Of a stretch of 7,862 bases of DNA, positions 1 to 6,537 are shown in pieces. The DNA is taken from contig JAHIYS010000150.1 in assembly GCA_018814965.1 (NCBI GenBank), forward strand, positions 1 to 7,862, given 5' to 3'. The translations under genes were made by a program, and so were the position numbers. The notes under the pieces were generated by a model. That model had not been told where the DNA came from, made no database searches, and saw only the letters and a list, made by a program, of their open reading frames with translations. The stretch comes from Gammaproteobacteria bacterium. Its GTDB lineage: Bacteria > Pseudomonadota > Gammaproteobacteria > UBA9339. How positions within the stretch are numbered: position 1 is the stretch's first letter; every line of letters begins with the position of its first letter.

Positions 1-772
1 TCATATTGGCTAGAGAAAAAAGTGTTGTTTTAATTCCTGTTCCTATATTAAAAGACTCGCCCGCAATATCAGAACACATATGCATTGCTGAATCGACGAA
101 AGCAGAAATAACATCATCTAAATGGATAAAATCTCTGCTAACTTCCGAGCACGCTAACATCGGAAGTTTCCCATGTATACTTCGCTCACAAAGCGTCGGA
201 ATCAGGCGCGAACTATCTTCATATGGACCATATACTGAATACAAGCGCAGGTTAATGACTGGAACTCCTCGTGCTTTTCCATAGTAAGCAATCGCTTGGC
301 TAGTTGCGGCTTTACTCACTGCATAATGACTATTTGGAATTAAAATATCTGTTTCGACAGGAGCTGACGCGTTCAAACCGTATTCAGATGAGCTTCCAGC
401 GTGAATGTAGGCTGATAGATCAAGTTCAGCAACCTCCTCCATAATGCGAATAAAGCTCAAGTAATTAGTTGAGTGTATGCGCTCAAACTCTTGCTCGAAT
501 GAATAAGAACCAAAAGAGGAACAATCAAATATAGTCTTGGGTTTTACCCGACTAAAAAGAGATTTGACACTAACAGTGTCTTGTAGATTAAGGAACGAGA
601 TATTGGCCGCCGGTAATCCATCTAGCCGCCAGGAATCTCCAGAAAAAACAGTCCCAATAACATCATCTCGACTCTCAAGACACCGACGTAGCAAATTCGC
701 ACCAATAAAACCACTCGCCCCAATCACGAGAATGGGACCCCTCAACCCTGTTATTTTGTTATCAATATTCAT
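1..772 (-). CDS. NAD-dependent epimerase/dehydratase (extended SDR), 3' end outside window
   Basis: This is an extended short-chain dehydrogenase/reductase that probably acts on a nucleotide sugar in the cytoplasm as an epimerase, dehydratase or 4-ketoreductase. The first 257 residues are present and the frame is open to the window edge; full-length relatives are about 300-330 residues. A Rossmann GxxGxxG motif (GASGFIG) lies at residues 18-24. A catalytic serine region (GSSSEYG) is at 126-132, the YxxxK pair is Y150 and K154 (YAVSK), and a typical YGPYE segment follows at 181-185. The family motif SRDFIHLDDV is at 212-221. The ATG overlaps the end of the upstream transketolase gene by 11 bases and has an AGGA ribosome site 7 bases before it, which supports this start. 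The overlap suggests it works on the product of the transketolase pair, but its substrate cannot be read from sequence. Family assignment is secure; exact reaction is open. Confidence 0.9.
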   Translation of the reverse strand, partial: MNIDNKITGLRGPILVIGASGFIGANLLRRCLESRDDVIGTVFSGDSWRLDGLPAANISFLNLQDTVSVKSLFSRVKPKTIFDCSSFGSYSFEQEFERIHSTNYLSFIRIMEEVAELDLSAYIHAGSSSEYGLNASAPVETDILIPNSHYAVSKAATSQAIAYYGKARGVPVINLRLYSVYGPYEDSSRLIPTLCERSIHGKLPMLACSEVSRDFIHLDDVISAFVDSAMHMCSDIAGESFNIGTGIKTTLFSLANM

Positions 773-1661
773 GTTTCTTTCCTAAAACCATAGAACGAAC
801 ACCATCGACATCAATACCACATTGAGCACGATGAAATCCCTGTGATCCAAAGCGCCCAGTTGGATATCTAAGAGCAAAGCGATGAACAAAACTAGAAACC
901 TGGATTCCTTTAAGAGCCATAGCAAGAGCCACATGCATCCCAAGCCCCCCTGCAGACACATGCTCCTCGATAACAAAAAGACTTCTTCCTGCCACTCGAG
1001 TCAAGAACGCATCTGGAATTTTTTTGTCATCAAATTCCGTAACAGCCCAAACAGATGGCCTTTCGCCAACAGGCACATCAAGTAACGCCTGCCACGCTAT
1101 CCCAGCAAGAGGACCCAAAGCAACAATAACTCCCTGCTCTCCGCTCAAAACTTCTCTCCATGGAGCATATTGTGGAACTTCAGTACCTTTGGGACGAACA
1201 TCATAACCTAAACGAAGATAAGTTGGAAAAGAGAATTCAATCAACATTGCCGATATATCTTCATCAAACGCTGGCACCAACACTCGAACACCCAAAGAAT
1301 TCATAGCTGCACAATCCTCTAATGCATGATGGGTTGGACCCATATAACCATAAGCATAACCCCCGCCATTACCAACAAGACAAACCGGAAGATTTGTCAA
1401 ACAAAGATCATTGCGTATTTGTTCAAAGGGACGTGCATAACAAAATGGAGCAATACTATAAGAAAAAACTTTAAATCCCTCTCTGGCAAGTCCAGCAGCA
1501 ACTCCAATCATGTTTTGCTCGGCCACACCTGCATTAATAAAACGGTCTCCAAAAACTGCTCGTACTTCCTCTAGCGCCATAAAACCAAGATCACCTGTCA
1601 GAAAAAAATAATCCTCTTTATTACACTGCGAGATAACAGCTTTCGCAAAGGCTTTTCTCAT
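762..1661 (-). CDS. Split transketolase, C-terminal subunit (pyrimidine-binding plus C-terminal domains)
   Basis: This 299-residue protein is the second half of a two-subunit, thiamine-diphosphate (ThDP) dependent transketolase. The pair should move a two-carbon ketol unit between sugars in the cytoplasm. The pyrimidine-binding domain covers about residues 1-155: NAGVAEQNMIGVAAGLA at 43-59 contains E48, expected to be the glutamate that activates the cofactor. A family-typical APFCYARPFEQIRND stretch (71-85) and GYMGPTHHALED (105-116) follow. The transketolase C-terminal domain runs from about 170 to 290, with VIEEHVSAGGLG at 230-241. The start overlaps the stop of the N-half gene by 4 bases (ATGA) and has a strong ribosome site, so the halves are probably made in equal amounts. 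Automatic pipelines may label it DXP synthase or pyruvate dehydrogenase E1, but the split layout and partner favour transketolase. The donor and acceptor are unknown. GC is higher here than in the genes to the right. Confidence 0.92.
   Translation of the reverse strand: MRKAFAKAVISQCNKEDYFFLTGDLGFMALEEVRAVFGDRFINAGVAEQNMIGVAAGLAREGFKVFSYSIAPFCYARPFEQIRNDLCLTNLPVCLVGNGGGYAYGYMGPTHHALEDCAAMNSLGVRVLVPAFDEDISAMLIEFSFPTYLRLGYDVRPKGTEVPQYAPWREVLSGEQGVIVALGPLAGIAWQALLDVPVGERPSVWAVTEFDDKKIPDAFLTRVAGRSLFVIEEHVSAGGLGMHVALAMALKGIQVSSFVHRFALRYPTGRFGSQGFHRAQCGIDVDGVRSMVLGKKHEY
780..783 (-). promoter_or_regulatory. Ribosome binding site of the SDR gene
   Basis: AGGA on the minus strand, 7 bases before the ATG at 772-770. 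It lies inside the last codons of the transketolase C-half gene, so SDR translation is probably coupled to that gene. It supports the 772 start, although the two genes then overlap by 11 bases. Confidence 0.55.
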
Positions 1662-2443
1662 AAATCTCCCTCACCATTGATATTCGCGCATGCAATACGA
1701 TATTGATCTTCAGAAAGCGGCAAATAATGTGATTCCATTTTTCCCGAAAAATGCAGGTCTTTTCCTTTGATTGTATCTAAAATCAACACGTTTGGTCTTT
1801 CTGATGATTGGTTATTTAGAGATTTTATTATTTCCAAATAGTTGTGTCCATTAACCCTTTGCACATGCGCGCCGAAAGATGAGATTCTAGAAGTTAAGTC
1901 GCCATAAGATACAATATCTTCGGTATTGCCAAATCCCTGCAAACCATTTTGATCAATGACAATAGTTAGATCACTCAGTTTATGATGAACAGAAAAAGCA
2001 AGGGCCTCCCAACAACTTCCCTCTTGCCATTCACCATCTGAGCACAAACAATAAATTTGCTTGTCTAAATCTTTGTGCTTTGCTGCTAAGGCCAAACCCG
2101 CAGCCAGAGAAGGACCATGCCCTAATGATCCAGTAGGAAAAAGCACGTTTGGAATTCCCGAACCACTTGGATGCCCAGGAAAAAGTGTATTATCTTTGCT
2201 GAAAGTCTTTAAATCTGAATCATTCAGTTTGCCAAGACTCCAAAGAGTTATATATAAAGCCCCCGCAGAATGACCTTTTGATAAAATGAAACAATCAGCT
2301 GGCCTCATCACTAAATGATGAAGCGTCATTAAAGCATCAATACAAGAAAAATTTCCACCAATATGACCACAATTAGATTCATGGTGCATCTGCAAAAGTC
2401 TGAGTTTAGATATTTTTAATAAATCATCAAAATCTTTATTCAT
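1658..2443 (-). CDS. Split transketolase, N-terminal subunit (ThDP pyrophosphate-binding)
   Basis: This 261-residue protein carries the ThDP pyrophosphate and metal binding domain of transketolase and should form the active site with the product of the next gene. Visible family motifs are CGHIGG (25-30, usually SGHPGG), KGHSAGALY (56-64), TGSLGHGPSLAAGLALA (104-120) and the metal-binding motif. That motif starts CSDGEWQEG (134-142) and ends IDQNGLQ (163-169). D136 and N166 are 30 residues apart, the same spacing as the metal-binding Asp and Asn of E. coli TktA. The usual first Gly of GDG is Ser here (S135). The length is close to that of other split transketolase N-halves. It follows the membrane-protein gene after 35 bases, with only a weak ribosome site (AGG 8 bases before the ATG), and its stop overlaps the C-half start. 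Being next to polysaccharide genes suggests a role in sugar-precursor synthesis rather than central metabolism; this is inference. Confidence 0.92.
   Translation of the reverse strand: MNKDFDDLLKISKLRLLQMHHESNCGHIGGNFSCIDALMTLHHLVMRPADCFILSKGHSAGALYITLWSLGKLNDSDLKTFSKDNTLFPGHPSGSGIPNVLFPTGSLGHGPSLAAGLALAAKHKDLDKQIYCLCSDGEWQEGSCWEALAFSVHHKLSDLTIVIDQNGLQGFGNTEDIVSYGDLTSRISSFGAHVQRVNGHNYLEIIKSLNNQSSERPNVLILDTIKGKDLHFSGKMESHYLPLSEDQYRIACANINGEGDL
1666..1672 (-). promoter_or_regulatory. Ribosome binding site of the transketolase C-half
   Basis: GAGGGAG on the minus strand, ending 4 bases before the ATG at 1661-1659 (its GAGG core is 7 bases away). It is the purine-richest ribosome site in the minus-strand operon and lies within the last codons of the N-half gene. 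Together with the ATGA start/stop overlap, it indicates translational coupling of the two subunits. Confidence 0.65.
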
Positions 2444-2478
2444 TTTATATGCCTATTGAAACAAGAAAAAATTTAATC

Positions 2479-4326
2479 TCATTGTTTAAGTGCTCTTTCA
2501 GAAAAACATGCCGCCTCCGCATCCTGAAAAGATTTAATTGGCTTTAGAATTTTCTGTATCCGAATTTCTTTACAACCACCAACGCCTTTTGCTGCCTTAA
2601 ACATACCAACACTCTCATAGTCTTTAGCTATACTCGCACCAAAACTCGAAAGAATATTTGGCGAAATCTTATTCGGATTTTCGGGCTCTATTAACAACCA
2701 GGCCATAGCAAGTTCTTTACATTCTACCTTTCTTAGCATTACCTCAGCTAGCGCATCACTGCCTGGATAACCACCAACCGTCCAAGGTTGTCCAATATTA
2801 CTAGCTCCTATAGCGTAGAGAACGCCCGGAGATTTTCCTGTTAAATCGATCATGGGTGTCCCTTTCTTGAATCCTGCTCGATCAGCAACACTAACTATAT
2901 CTTTAGTATATTGAGCATAATCTTCGGAAAGTATCAAGTTAGAACCTTGCTTACCTATATTAATCTTGTAACTGTTAGTTCGCAAAGGCAAAGGCTGACG
3001 ATATGGTGATTCAAAACCATTATGGATTAAAATCACACTAATCAATTGAACCGCAAAACCAATAGATAACAATAAGGCTGGAAACCTGATATTGCGAGCA
3101 ATTAGATTCAAAAAAACCAGACCTACAAGAACCCAAAAAATTCCACCAGCTCCAATCAAAATCCAATAATTACCATTGGTTCCAAAAGCATATGCATAGG
3201 GAAACATCAGAAAAGTTAGCGCCAAAGCAGATTGCAAACGTGAAATCTTAAAAGGACCTTTGAAACGATATATGGTAAATCCAACAAGTATAACTGCAAA
3301 TGGAATAGAACAAATTAATAGGCTCTGAAAAGTTCCAGCATTAATGGTTTTATGAATAATTCCAAAAATAATAGCAAAACTAAACAATCCAAACATGATT
3401 GACAATGCAGTAGCACTATTAGCTAGCGCCTTGACTCTCGACTGAGAGAAATAAGTAGAAAAAAATATGAGCCCCATAAATAGAAAAAAAATAAGTTTTG
3501 ATTCCCTGCTAAAATCAAAACTATCTAGTCTTAAAAATCCTGAGTGACCTCCAGCAAGGATTTTATACATATCAGTTCCATCCTTCAGTCGCTGAATAAA
3601 ACCAATGATCGAGCCATCAATAACAAACGCAGATAGAATAGTAAAACCAATAGCAGTTCCAATTGAAATTGCTAGTAATCGGATGCTGAATTTCCCAGAA
3701 AACAACAAATAGAACATTGCGCATAAACCAATGGCAGCTGCAGTTGTCGGTTTTGCCATAAAAGCTAACCAACCACCTGCACCGATCAAAAACCAGCCAA
3801 TGATGTTTATGATATTGTCGTGTTTATCCGCCAAAAGCAAACCAATCGCAACCACCAACAATGCTTGCAACGCTAAATGATTATAGCTTGGCGTAGGTAG
3901 CCATAACCCCGCATAAATAAAAGATGTTATAGCAACTGAAGCAACAGCACCAGAAATCACTATTCGATTCTTGATATGTAGAGATTGATTAAAAAAGTTA
4001 TTTTTCAAAAAAATATTACATAACACCCATGATAAGCAGTAGGTAATCAAGATATTAGTTTGCCTTAATGCGGCAATATTTCCCTTCAAAAGCTCGTATA
4101 AAGGGTGATAAATAAATCCAAATTGTGTAGCCGACGCACTATAATTAAATGGGGTTGACATCCATACTAGGTAGAAACTTTCATCACTAAAATCAATGCC
4201 ATAACGACAGTACCAAAACACCCAAACAAGAATAAAAACAGTGCCAATTACCGAAAATATTAAAAGTAAATTTTCCGCAAGGACTGGTGTTTTGGTTCTA
4301 GTATCGTCGATAGATGTTCCTGTCAT
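2479..4326 (-). CDS. Large multi-pass membrane protein, possible GT-C type glycosyltransferase
   Basis: I recognise the general type but not a named gene. From the ATG at 4326 it is 615 residues. An in-frame TTG at 4335 would give 618, and a GTG at 4332 gives 617; the ATG is preferred because GGTGA lies 2 bases before it. Residue numbers here count from the TTG. A first membrane helix is at about 22-43, then an acidic loop FSDESFY (49-55). Many hydrophobic segments follow to about 437, then a soluble tail of about 170 residues, probably outside the cytoplasm. The Asp-Glu pair after helix 1 and the long C-terminal domain resemble GT-C glycosyltransferases, which use lipid-linked sugars. PTPSYN (147-152) and AKPTTAAA (194-201) look like conserved loops. 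It lies in the operon between aminotransferase and transketolase genes, so a role in building or decorating the polymer is likely. A Wzy-type polymerase is an alternative, though the soluble tail fits that less well. Confidence 0.75.
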   Translation of the reverse strand: MTGTSIDDTRTKTPVLAENLLLIFSVIGTVFILVWVFWYCRYGIDFSDESFYLVWMSTPFNYSASATQFGFIYHPLYELLKGNIAALRQTNILITYCLSWVLCNIFLKNNFFNQSLHIKNRIVISGAVASVAITSFIYAGLWLPTPSYNHLALQALLVVAIGLLLADKHDNIINIIGWFLIGAGGWLAFMAKPTTAAAIGLCAMFYLLFSGKFSIRLLAISIGTAIGFTILSAFVIDGSIIGFIQRLKDGTDMYKILAGGHSGFLRLDSFDFSRESKLIFFLFMGLIFFSTYFSQSRVKALANSATALSIMFGLFSFAIIFGIIHKTINAGTFQSLLICSIPFAVILVGFTIYRFKGPFKISRLQSALALTFLMFPYAYAFGTNGNYWILIGAGGIFWVLVGLVFLNLIARNIRFPALLLSIGFAVQLISVILIHNGFESPYRQPLPLRTNSYKINIGKQGSNLILSEDYAQYTKDIVSVADRAGFKKGTPMIDLTGKSPGVLYAIGASNIGQPWTVGGYPGSDALAEVMLRKVECKELAMAWLLIEPENPNKISPNILSSFGASIAKDYESVGMFKAAKGVGGCKEIRIQKILKPIKSFQDAEAACFSERALKQ

Positions 4327-4375
4327 ATTCACCAACCATGTATCTTTCTAAAAATGTCTAGGTCTCAAATATAAA

Positions 4376-5461
4376 TTAAACACCAACCAACCGCTGTGTA
4401 ATAATTTGTATGTCTTTTTCGGTCAAATATGGGTGCATAGGTAAACTCATTACCCTATCAGCAACCGACTCTGAAACCGGTAATTTACAGCTAAAATGAT
4501 CAGAAAATATTGGTTGTTTATGGAGTGGAATCGGGTAATGAATAGCGGTTGGAATCCCCGCTTGATTCAACTTATCCCTAACTTGATCACGATTATCTAT
4601 TTGAATTGTATATTGTGCATATACGCTAGTATTAAAAGGTTCAATATATGGTGTCAACACATGGTCTTTTAGCAACTCAGTATATCGCGCGCCAATTTCT
4701 GCGCGCAACTTAACTTCTTCTGGGAAAATCTCAAACTTAGCTAATAAAACTGCCGCTTGAATAGTATCAAGCCTTCCATTCATACCTAAAGATGCATGAT
4801 GGTAGCGACGATCTTGCCCATGTATTCTGATCTCACGCATAGCTTTAGCCAACGCGTCATCATTGGTAAAACACGCGCCTCCATCGCCATAACAACCTAA
4901 AGGTTTAGATGGGAAAAAACTGGTACAACCGATGGCTGAAAGATTGCAAGATTTTCTTCCCTTATAAGTCGCACCGAAACTCTGAGCGCCGTCTTCAATA
5001 ACTGGAATCTTATGTTTTGCAGCAATACTATTAATTACATCAAAATCTGCACATTGACCAAAAATGCTAACCGGCATTATGGCTTTCGTCTTTGGGGTAA
5101 TTGCGGCTTCAATTTTTGTAATATCGATATTGTAAGTGCGAAGATCAATATCAACAAAAATCGGCTTTGCCCCCAAAAGAACAATCATTTCTCCAGTGGC
5201 GATAAACGTAAAAGGAGTAGTAATTACCTCATCACCAGAGCTGATTCCTAATGCCATCATCGCAATTAATAAGGCATCGGTCCCATTAGCCACCCCAATA
5301 CAATGCCTAACCCCAACAAAAGCAGCAAGCTTGTCCTCCAACTCTTTAATTTCTGGCCCCATAATGTATTGGCCATGATCTAAAACCTGATGGATTTTTT
5401 GATCTATGCTTTTTTTTATTCTTTCATACTGGCTATTCAAATCTATAAATTGCATTAACAT
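4376..5461 (-). CDS. wbpE: DegT/DnrJ/EryC1-family sugar aminotransferase, WbpE-like
   Basis: This 361-residue pyridoxal-phosphate enzyme is of the nucleotide-sugar aminotransferase family. It closely matches what I remember of P. aeruginosa WbpE, which moves an amino group from glutamate to UDP-2-acetamido-3-keto-glucuronic acid on the way to diacetamido-uronic acids. Seen features: FIDLNSQYERIK near the N-terminus, DHGQYIMGPE (28-37), NGTDALL (59-65, phosphate contact), IEDGAQSFGA (155-164, with D157 expected to pair with the PLP ring nitrogen), SFFPSKPLGCYGDGG (181-195, with K186 the expected PLP-linking lysine), HGQDRRYHH (214-222) and HYPIPLHKQP (308-317). Length is typical. A second ATG at 5455 gives the N-terminus closest to WbpE; the first ATG has GGTG 4 bases upstream and is kept. 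It follows wzz by 35 bases. The other enzymes of that route (WbpA, WbpB, WbpD types) are not in the window, so the substrate could be a different 3-keto or 4-keto sugar. Family is certain; substrate is probable. Confidence 0.93.
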   Translation of the reverse strand: MLMQFIDLNSQYERIKKSIDQKIHQVLDHGQYIMGPEIKELEDKLAAFVGVRHCIGVANGTDALLIAMMALGISSGDEVITTPFTFIATGEMIVLLGAKPIFVDIDLRTYNIDITKIEAAITPKTKAIMPVSIFGQCADFDVINSIAAKHKIPVIEDGAQSFGATYKGRKSCNLSAIGCTSFFPSKPLGCYGDGGACFTNDDALAKAMREIRIHGQDRRYHHASLGMNGRLDTIQAAVLLAKFEIFPEEVKLRAEIGARYTELLKDHVLTPYIEPFNTSVYAQYTIQIDNRDQVRDKLNQAGIPTAIHYPIPLHKQPIFSDHFSCKLPVSESVADRVMSLPMHPYLTEKDIQIITQRLVGV

Positions 5462-5496
5462 AGAGCACCGTAAAAATAAAATATATAGTTACAAAA

Positions 5497-6411
5497 CTAT
5501 GACTGATAGTTCTTTAGCTTGATTATGAAATCAACCACAAAGACACAAAAAAACGCAAAAATGAGCGACAAAATAGCAACAAAAAATGATAGCACTACCC
5601 GAGATGCACCAATTGGATGATTAGAAACAGTAAATTCAGAAATCACTTTCGTATTGTAAGTACCATCAATTTGCATTTGTAGTGTATTAATATTATTTTG
5701 TAACCCATTGATATTGCCTTGCAACCTAATCATTTTATCATCTGGATCATCTGAATCACCTAAAATAACCAGTCTCTCTCCATTTCCTGTTTTTATCTCT
5801 CTTATTTTATCCCTCAAGATCTTCGTATTATCCTCAGGACCTATGGCAGCCACTGCCGCTTTTGTCGTAGCCATACGACCCTCTAAATCTGCCTTAAAAT
5901 CGCTCAAGGACTTTATTCTCAAATCAATATACTTGCCTTCATTTATCAATTCATCAACTATTTGCTGAAAAATAAACTTATATCCTTCTGTCTTGGAAAG
6001 CTGACCAATAATAGATAGACTCAATATACTATTATCAATTCTACCGCCACCAACAGCGCCACCAATATCAACAATTATCTTTTCACCTTCCTTATTAATC
6101 TTTTGCCCTGTTTGCAAATTGTATGCATCTATCGCTTGAGAAAATAATACTTTTTTTATCTTAGCTACTGCAGTATTCACATCTATAGCTTTGATATATT
6201 GCCCTCTATCATCAACATATCTGCCAACCTCAAGCACCTCAGTAAAAGTATATTTTTTTGGAGTATTTAAAACCACTCCAACCCCAATAAGAAATACCAC
6301 AAGAAAGGTTACCCAAAACACCTTCTTATACTGCACCAATTTATTCCAAATATCATATAGGCTAATCTCGTCTTGAGAATCAAAAGAACTATTGTCAGCA
6401 ATATTATTCAT
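5497..6411 (-). CDS. wzz: Wzz-type chain-length determinant protein (polysaccharide co-polymerase)
   Basis: This 304-residue inner-membrane protein probably sets the chain length of the polymer made by a Wzy polymerase. It has the standard Wzz layout. A short cytoplasmic N-terminus carries DEISLYDIWNKL (14-25), followed by a first membrane helix at about 31-49. A periplasmic region of about 220 residues has a helical, coiled-coil-like part at about 160-250. A second helix at about 271-296 is preceded by the proline-containing SNHPIGASR (263-271). No kinase or Walker motif follows, so it belongs with the O-antigen/enterobacterial-antigen class rather than the Wzc class. The start has GAGG 7 bases upstream. 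It is the first gene of the minus-strand operon, facing away from purB. Its presence implies Wzx and Wzy genes elsewhere, probably left of the window. Sequence identity within this family is low, so the call rests on topology and the N-terminal motif. Confidence 0.87.
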   Translation of the reverse strand: MNNIADNSSFDSQDEISLYDIWNKLVQYKKVFWVTFLVVFLIGVGVVLNTPKKYTFTEVLEVGRYVDDRGQYIKAIDVNTAVAKIKKVLFSQAIDAYNLQTGQKINKEGEKIIVDIGGAVGGGRIDNSILSLSIIGQLSKTEGYKFIFQQIVDELINEGKYIDLRIKSLSDFKADLEGRMATTKAAVAAIGPEDNTKILRDKIREIKTGNGERLVILGDSDDPDDKMIRLQGNINGLQNNINTLQMQIDGTYNTKVISEFTVSNHPIGASRVVLSFFVAILSLIFAFFCVFVVDFIIKLKNYQS

Positions 6412-6418
6412 AATTGGG

Positions 6419-6422
6419 CCTC
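6419..6422 (-). promoter_or_regulatory. Ribosome binding site of wzz
   Basis: GAGG on the minus strand, 7 bases before the ATG at 6411-6409. The spacing is near ideal and fixes the start of the first gene of the polysaccharide operon. Confidence 0.6.
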
Positions 6423-6431
6423 TATCTAATA

Positions 6432-6489
6432 TATAATTAAAAAAGCAGTAAACTCTCTCGCTATCATCCTGATTTTACTTTATAATTAA
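6432..6489. repeat. Nine-base direct repeat TATAATTAA
   Basis: TATAATTAA occurs at 6432-6440 and again at 6481-6489, start to start 49 bases apart. The second copy contains the proposed purB -10 box. Given the AT-rich base composition it may be chance; alternatively it could be a pair of protein sites or a second, upstream -10 box. Confidence 0.35.
6481..6486 (+). promoter_or_regulatory. Probable -10 box of the purB promoter
   Basis: TATAAT matches the sigma-70 -10 consensus exactly. At 17-base spacing the -35 position (6458-6463, TCGCTA) matches only 3 of 6 consensus bases, and there is no TG extension. Transcription would begin near 6493, leaving a leader of about 45 bases before the purB ATG. 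Confidence 0.5.
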
Positions 6490-6537
6490 GCGGTATAGCT
6501 ATTTAACACATATAGACAAAACGAGAGAACAGATCTT

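Larger units (their letters stand above)
6412..6537. promoter_or_regulatory. Divergent intergenic region between wzz and purB
   Basis: This 126-base AT-rich gap separates the leftward polysaccharide operon from rightward purB, so it must hold the start signals for both unless wzz is read from elsewhere. The best purB promoter element is TATAAT at 6481-6486. A minus-strand TATAAA (6484-6479) overlaps it and could serve wzz, but no good -35 box stands before it. An 8-base palindrome ATAGCTAT lies at 6495-6502. I see no PurR-like operator, no terminator and no small gene. Confidence 0.6.

Noticed and set aside
6..284. 92-residue open frame on the plus strand
   Set aside because: It is opposite the SDR gene, whose conserved motifs continue through this stretch on the minus strand.
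537..785. 82-residue open frame on the plus strand
   Set aside because: It is antisense to the Rossmann-fold start of the SDR gene, and I saw no convincing ribosome site for it.
762..2443. Reading the two genes as a broken DXP synthase or as pyruvate dehydrogenase E1 subunits
   Set aside because: DXP synthase is normally one chain of about 620 residues. Here each half has its own start, a ribosome site or coupled overlap, and full domains. The KGHSA, TGSLGHG and EQNMIGVAAGLA motifs fit split transketolase better, and there is no sign of a frameshift.
4327..4375. Possible terminator between the aminotransferase and membrane-protein genes
   Set aside because: The gap is short and AT-rich, with no GC stem followed by a T-run on the minus strand, so read-through is expected.
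6454..6528. Inverted repeat TCTCTCG (6454-6460) and CGAGAGA (6522-6528)
   Set aside because: The arms are only 7 bases, separated by 61 bases, simple in sequence and do not extend in either direction, so chance is likely.
6412..6537. PurR operator for purB
   Set aside because: No match to the ACGCAAACGTTTGCGT-type palindrome was found in the gap; ACAAAACGAGAG near 6516 lacks the symmetry.
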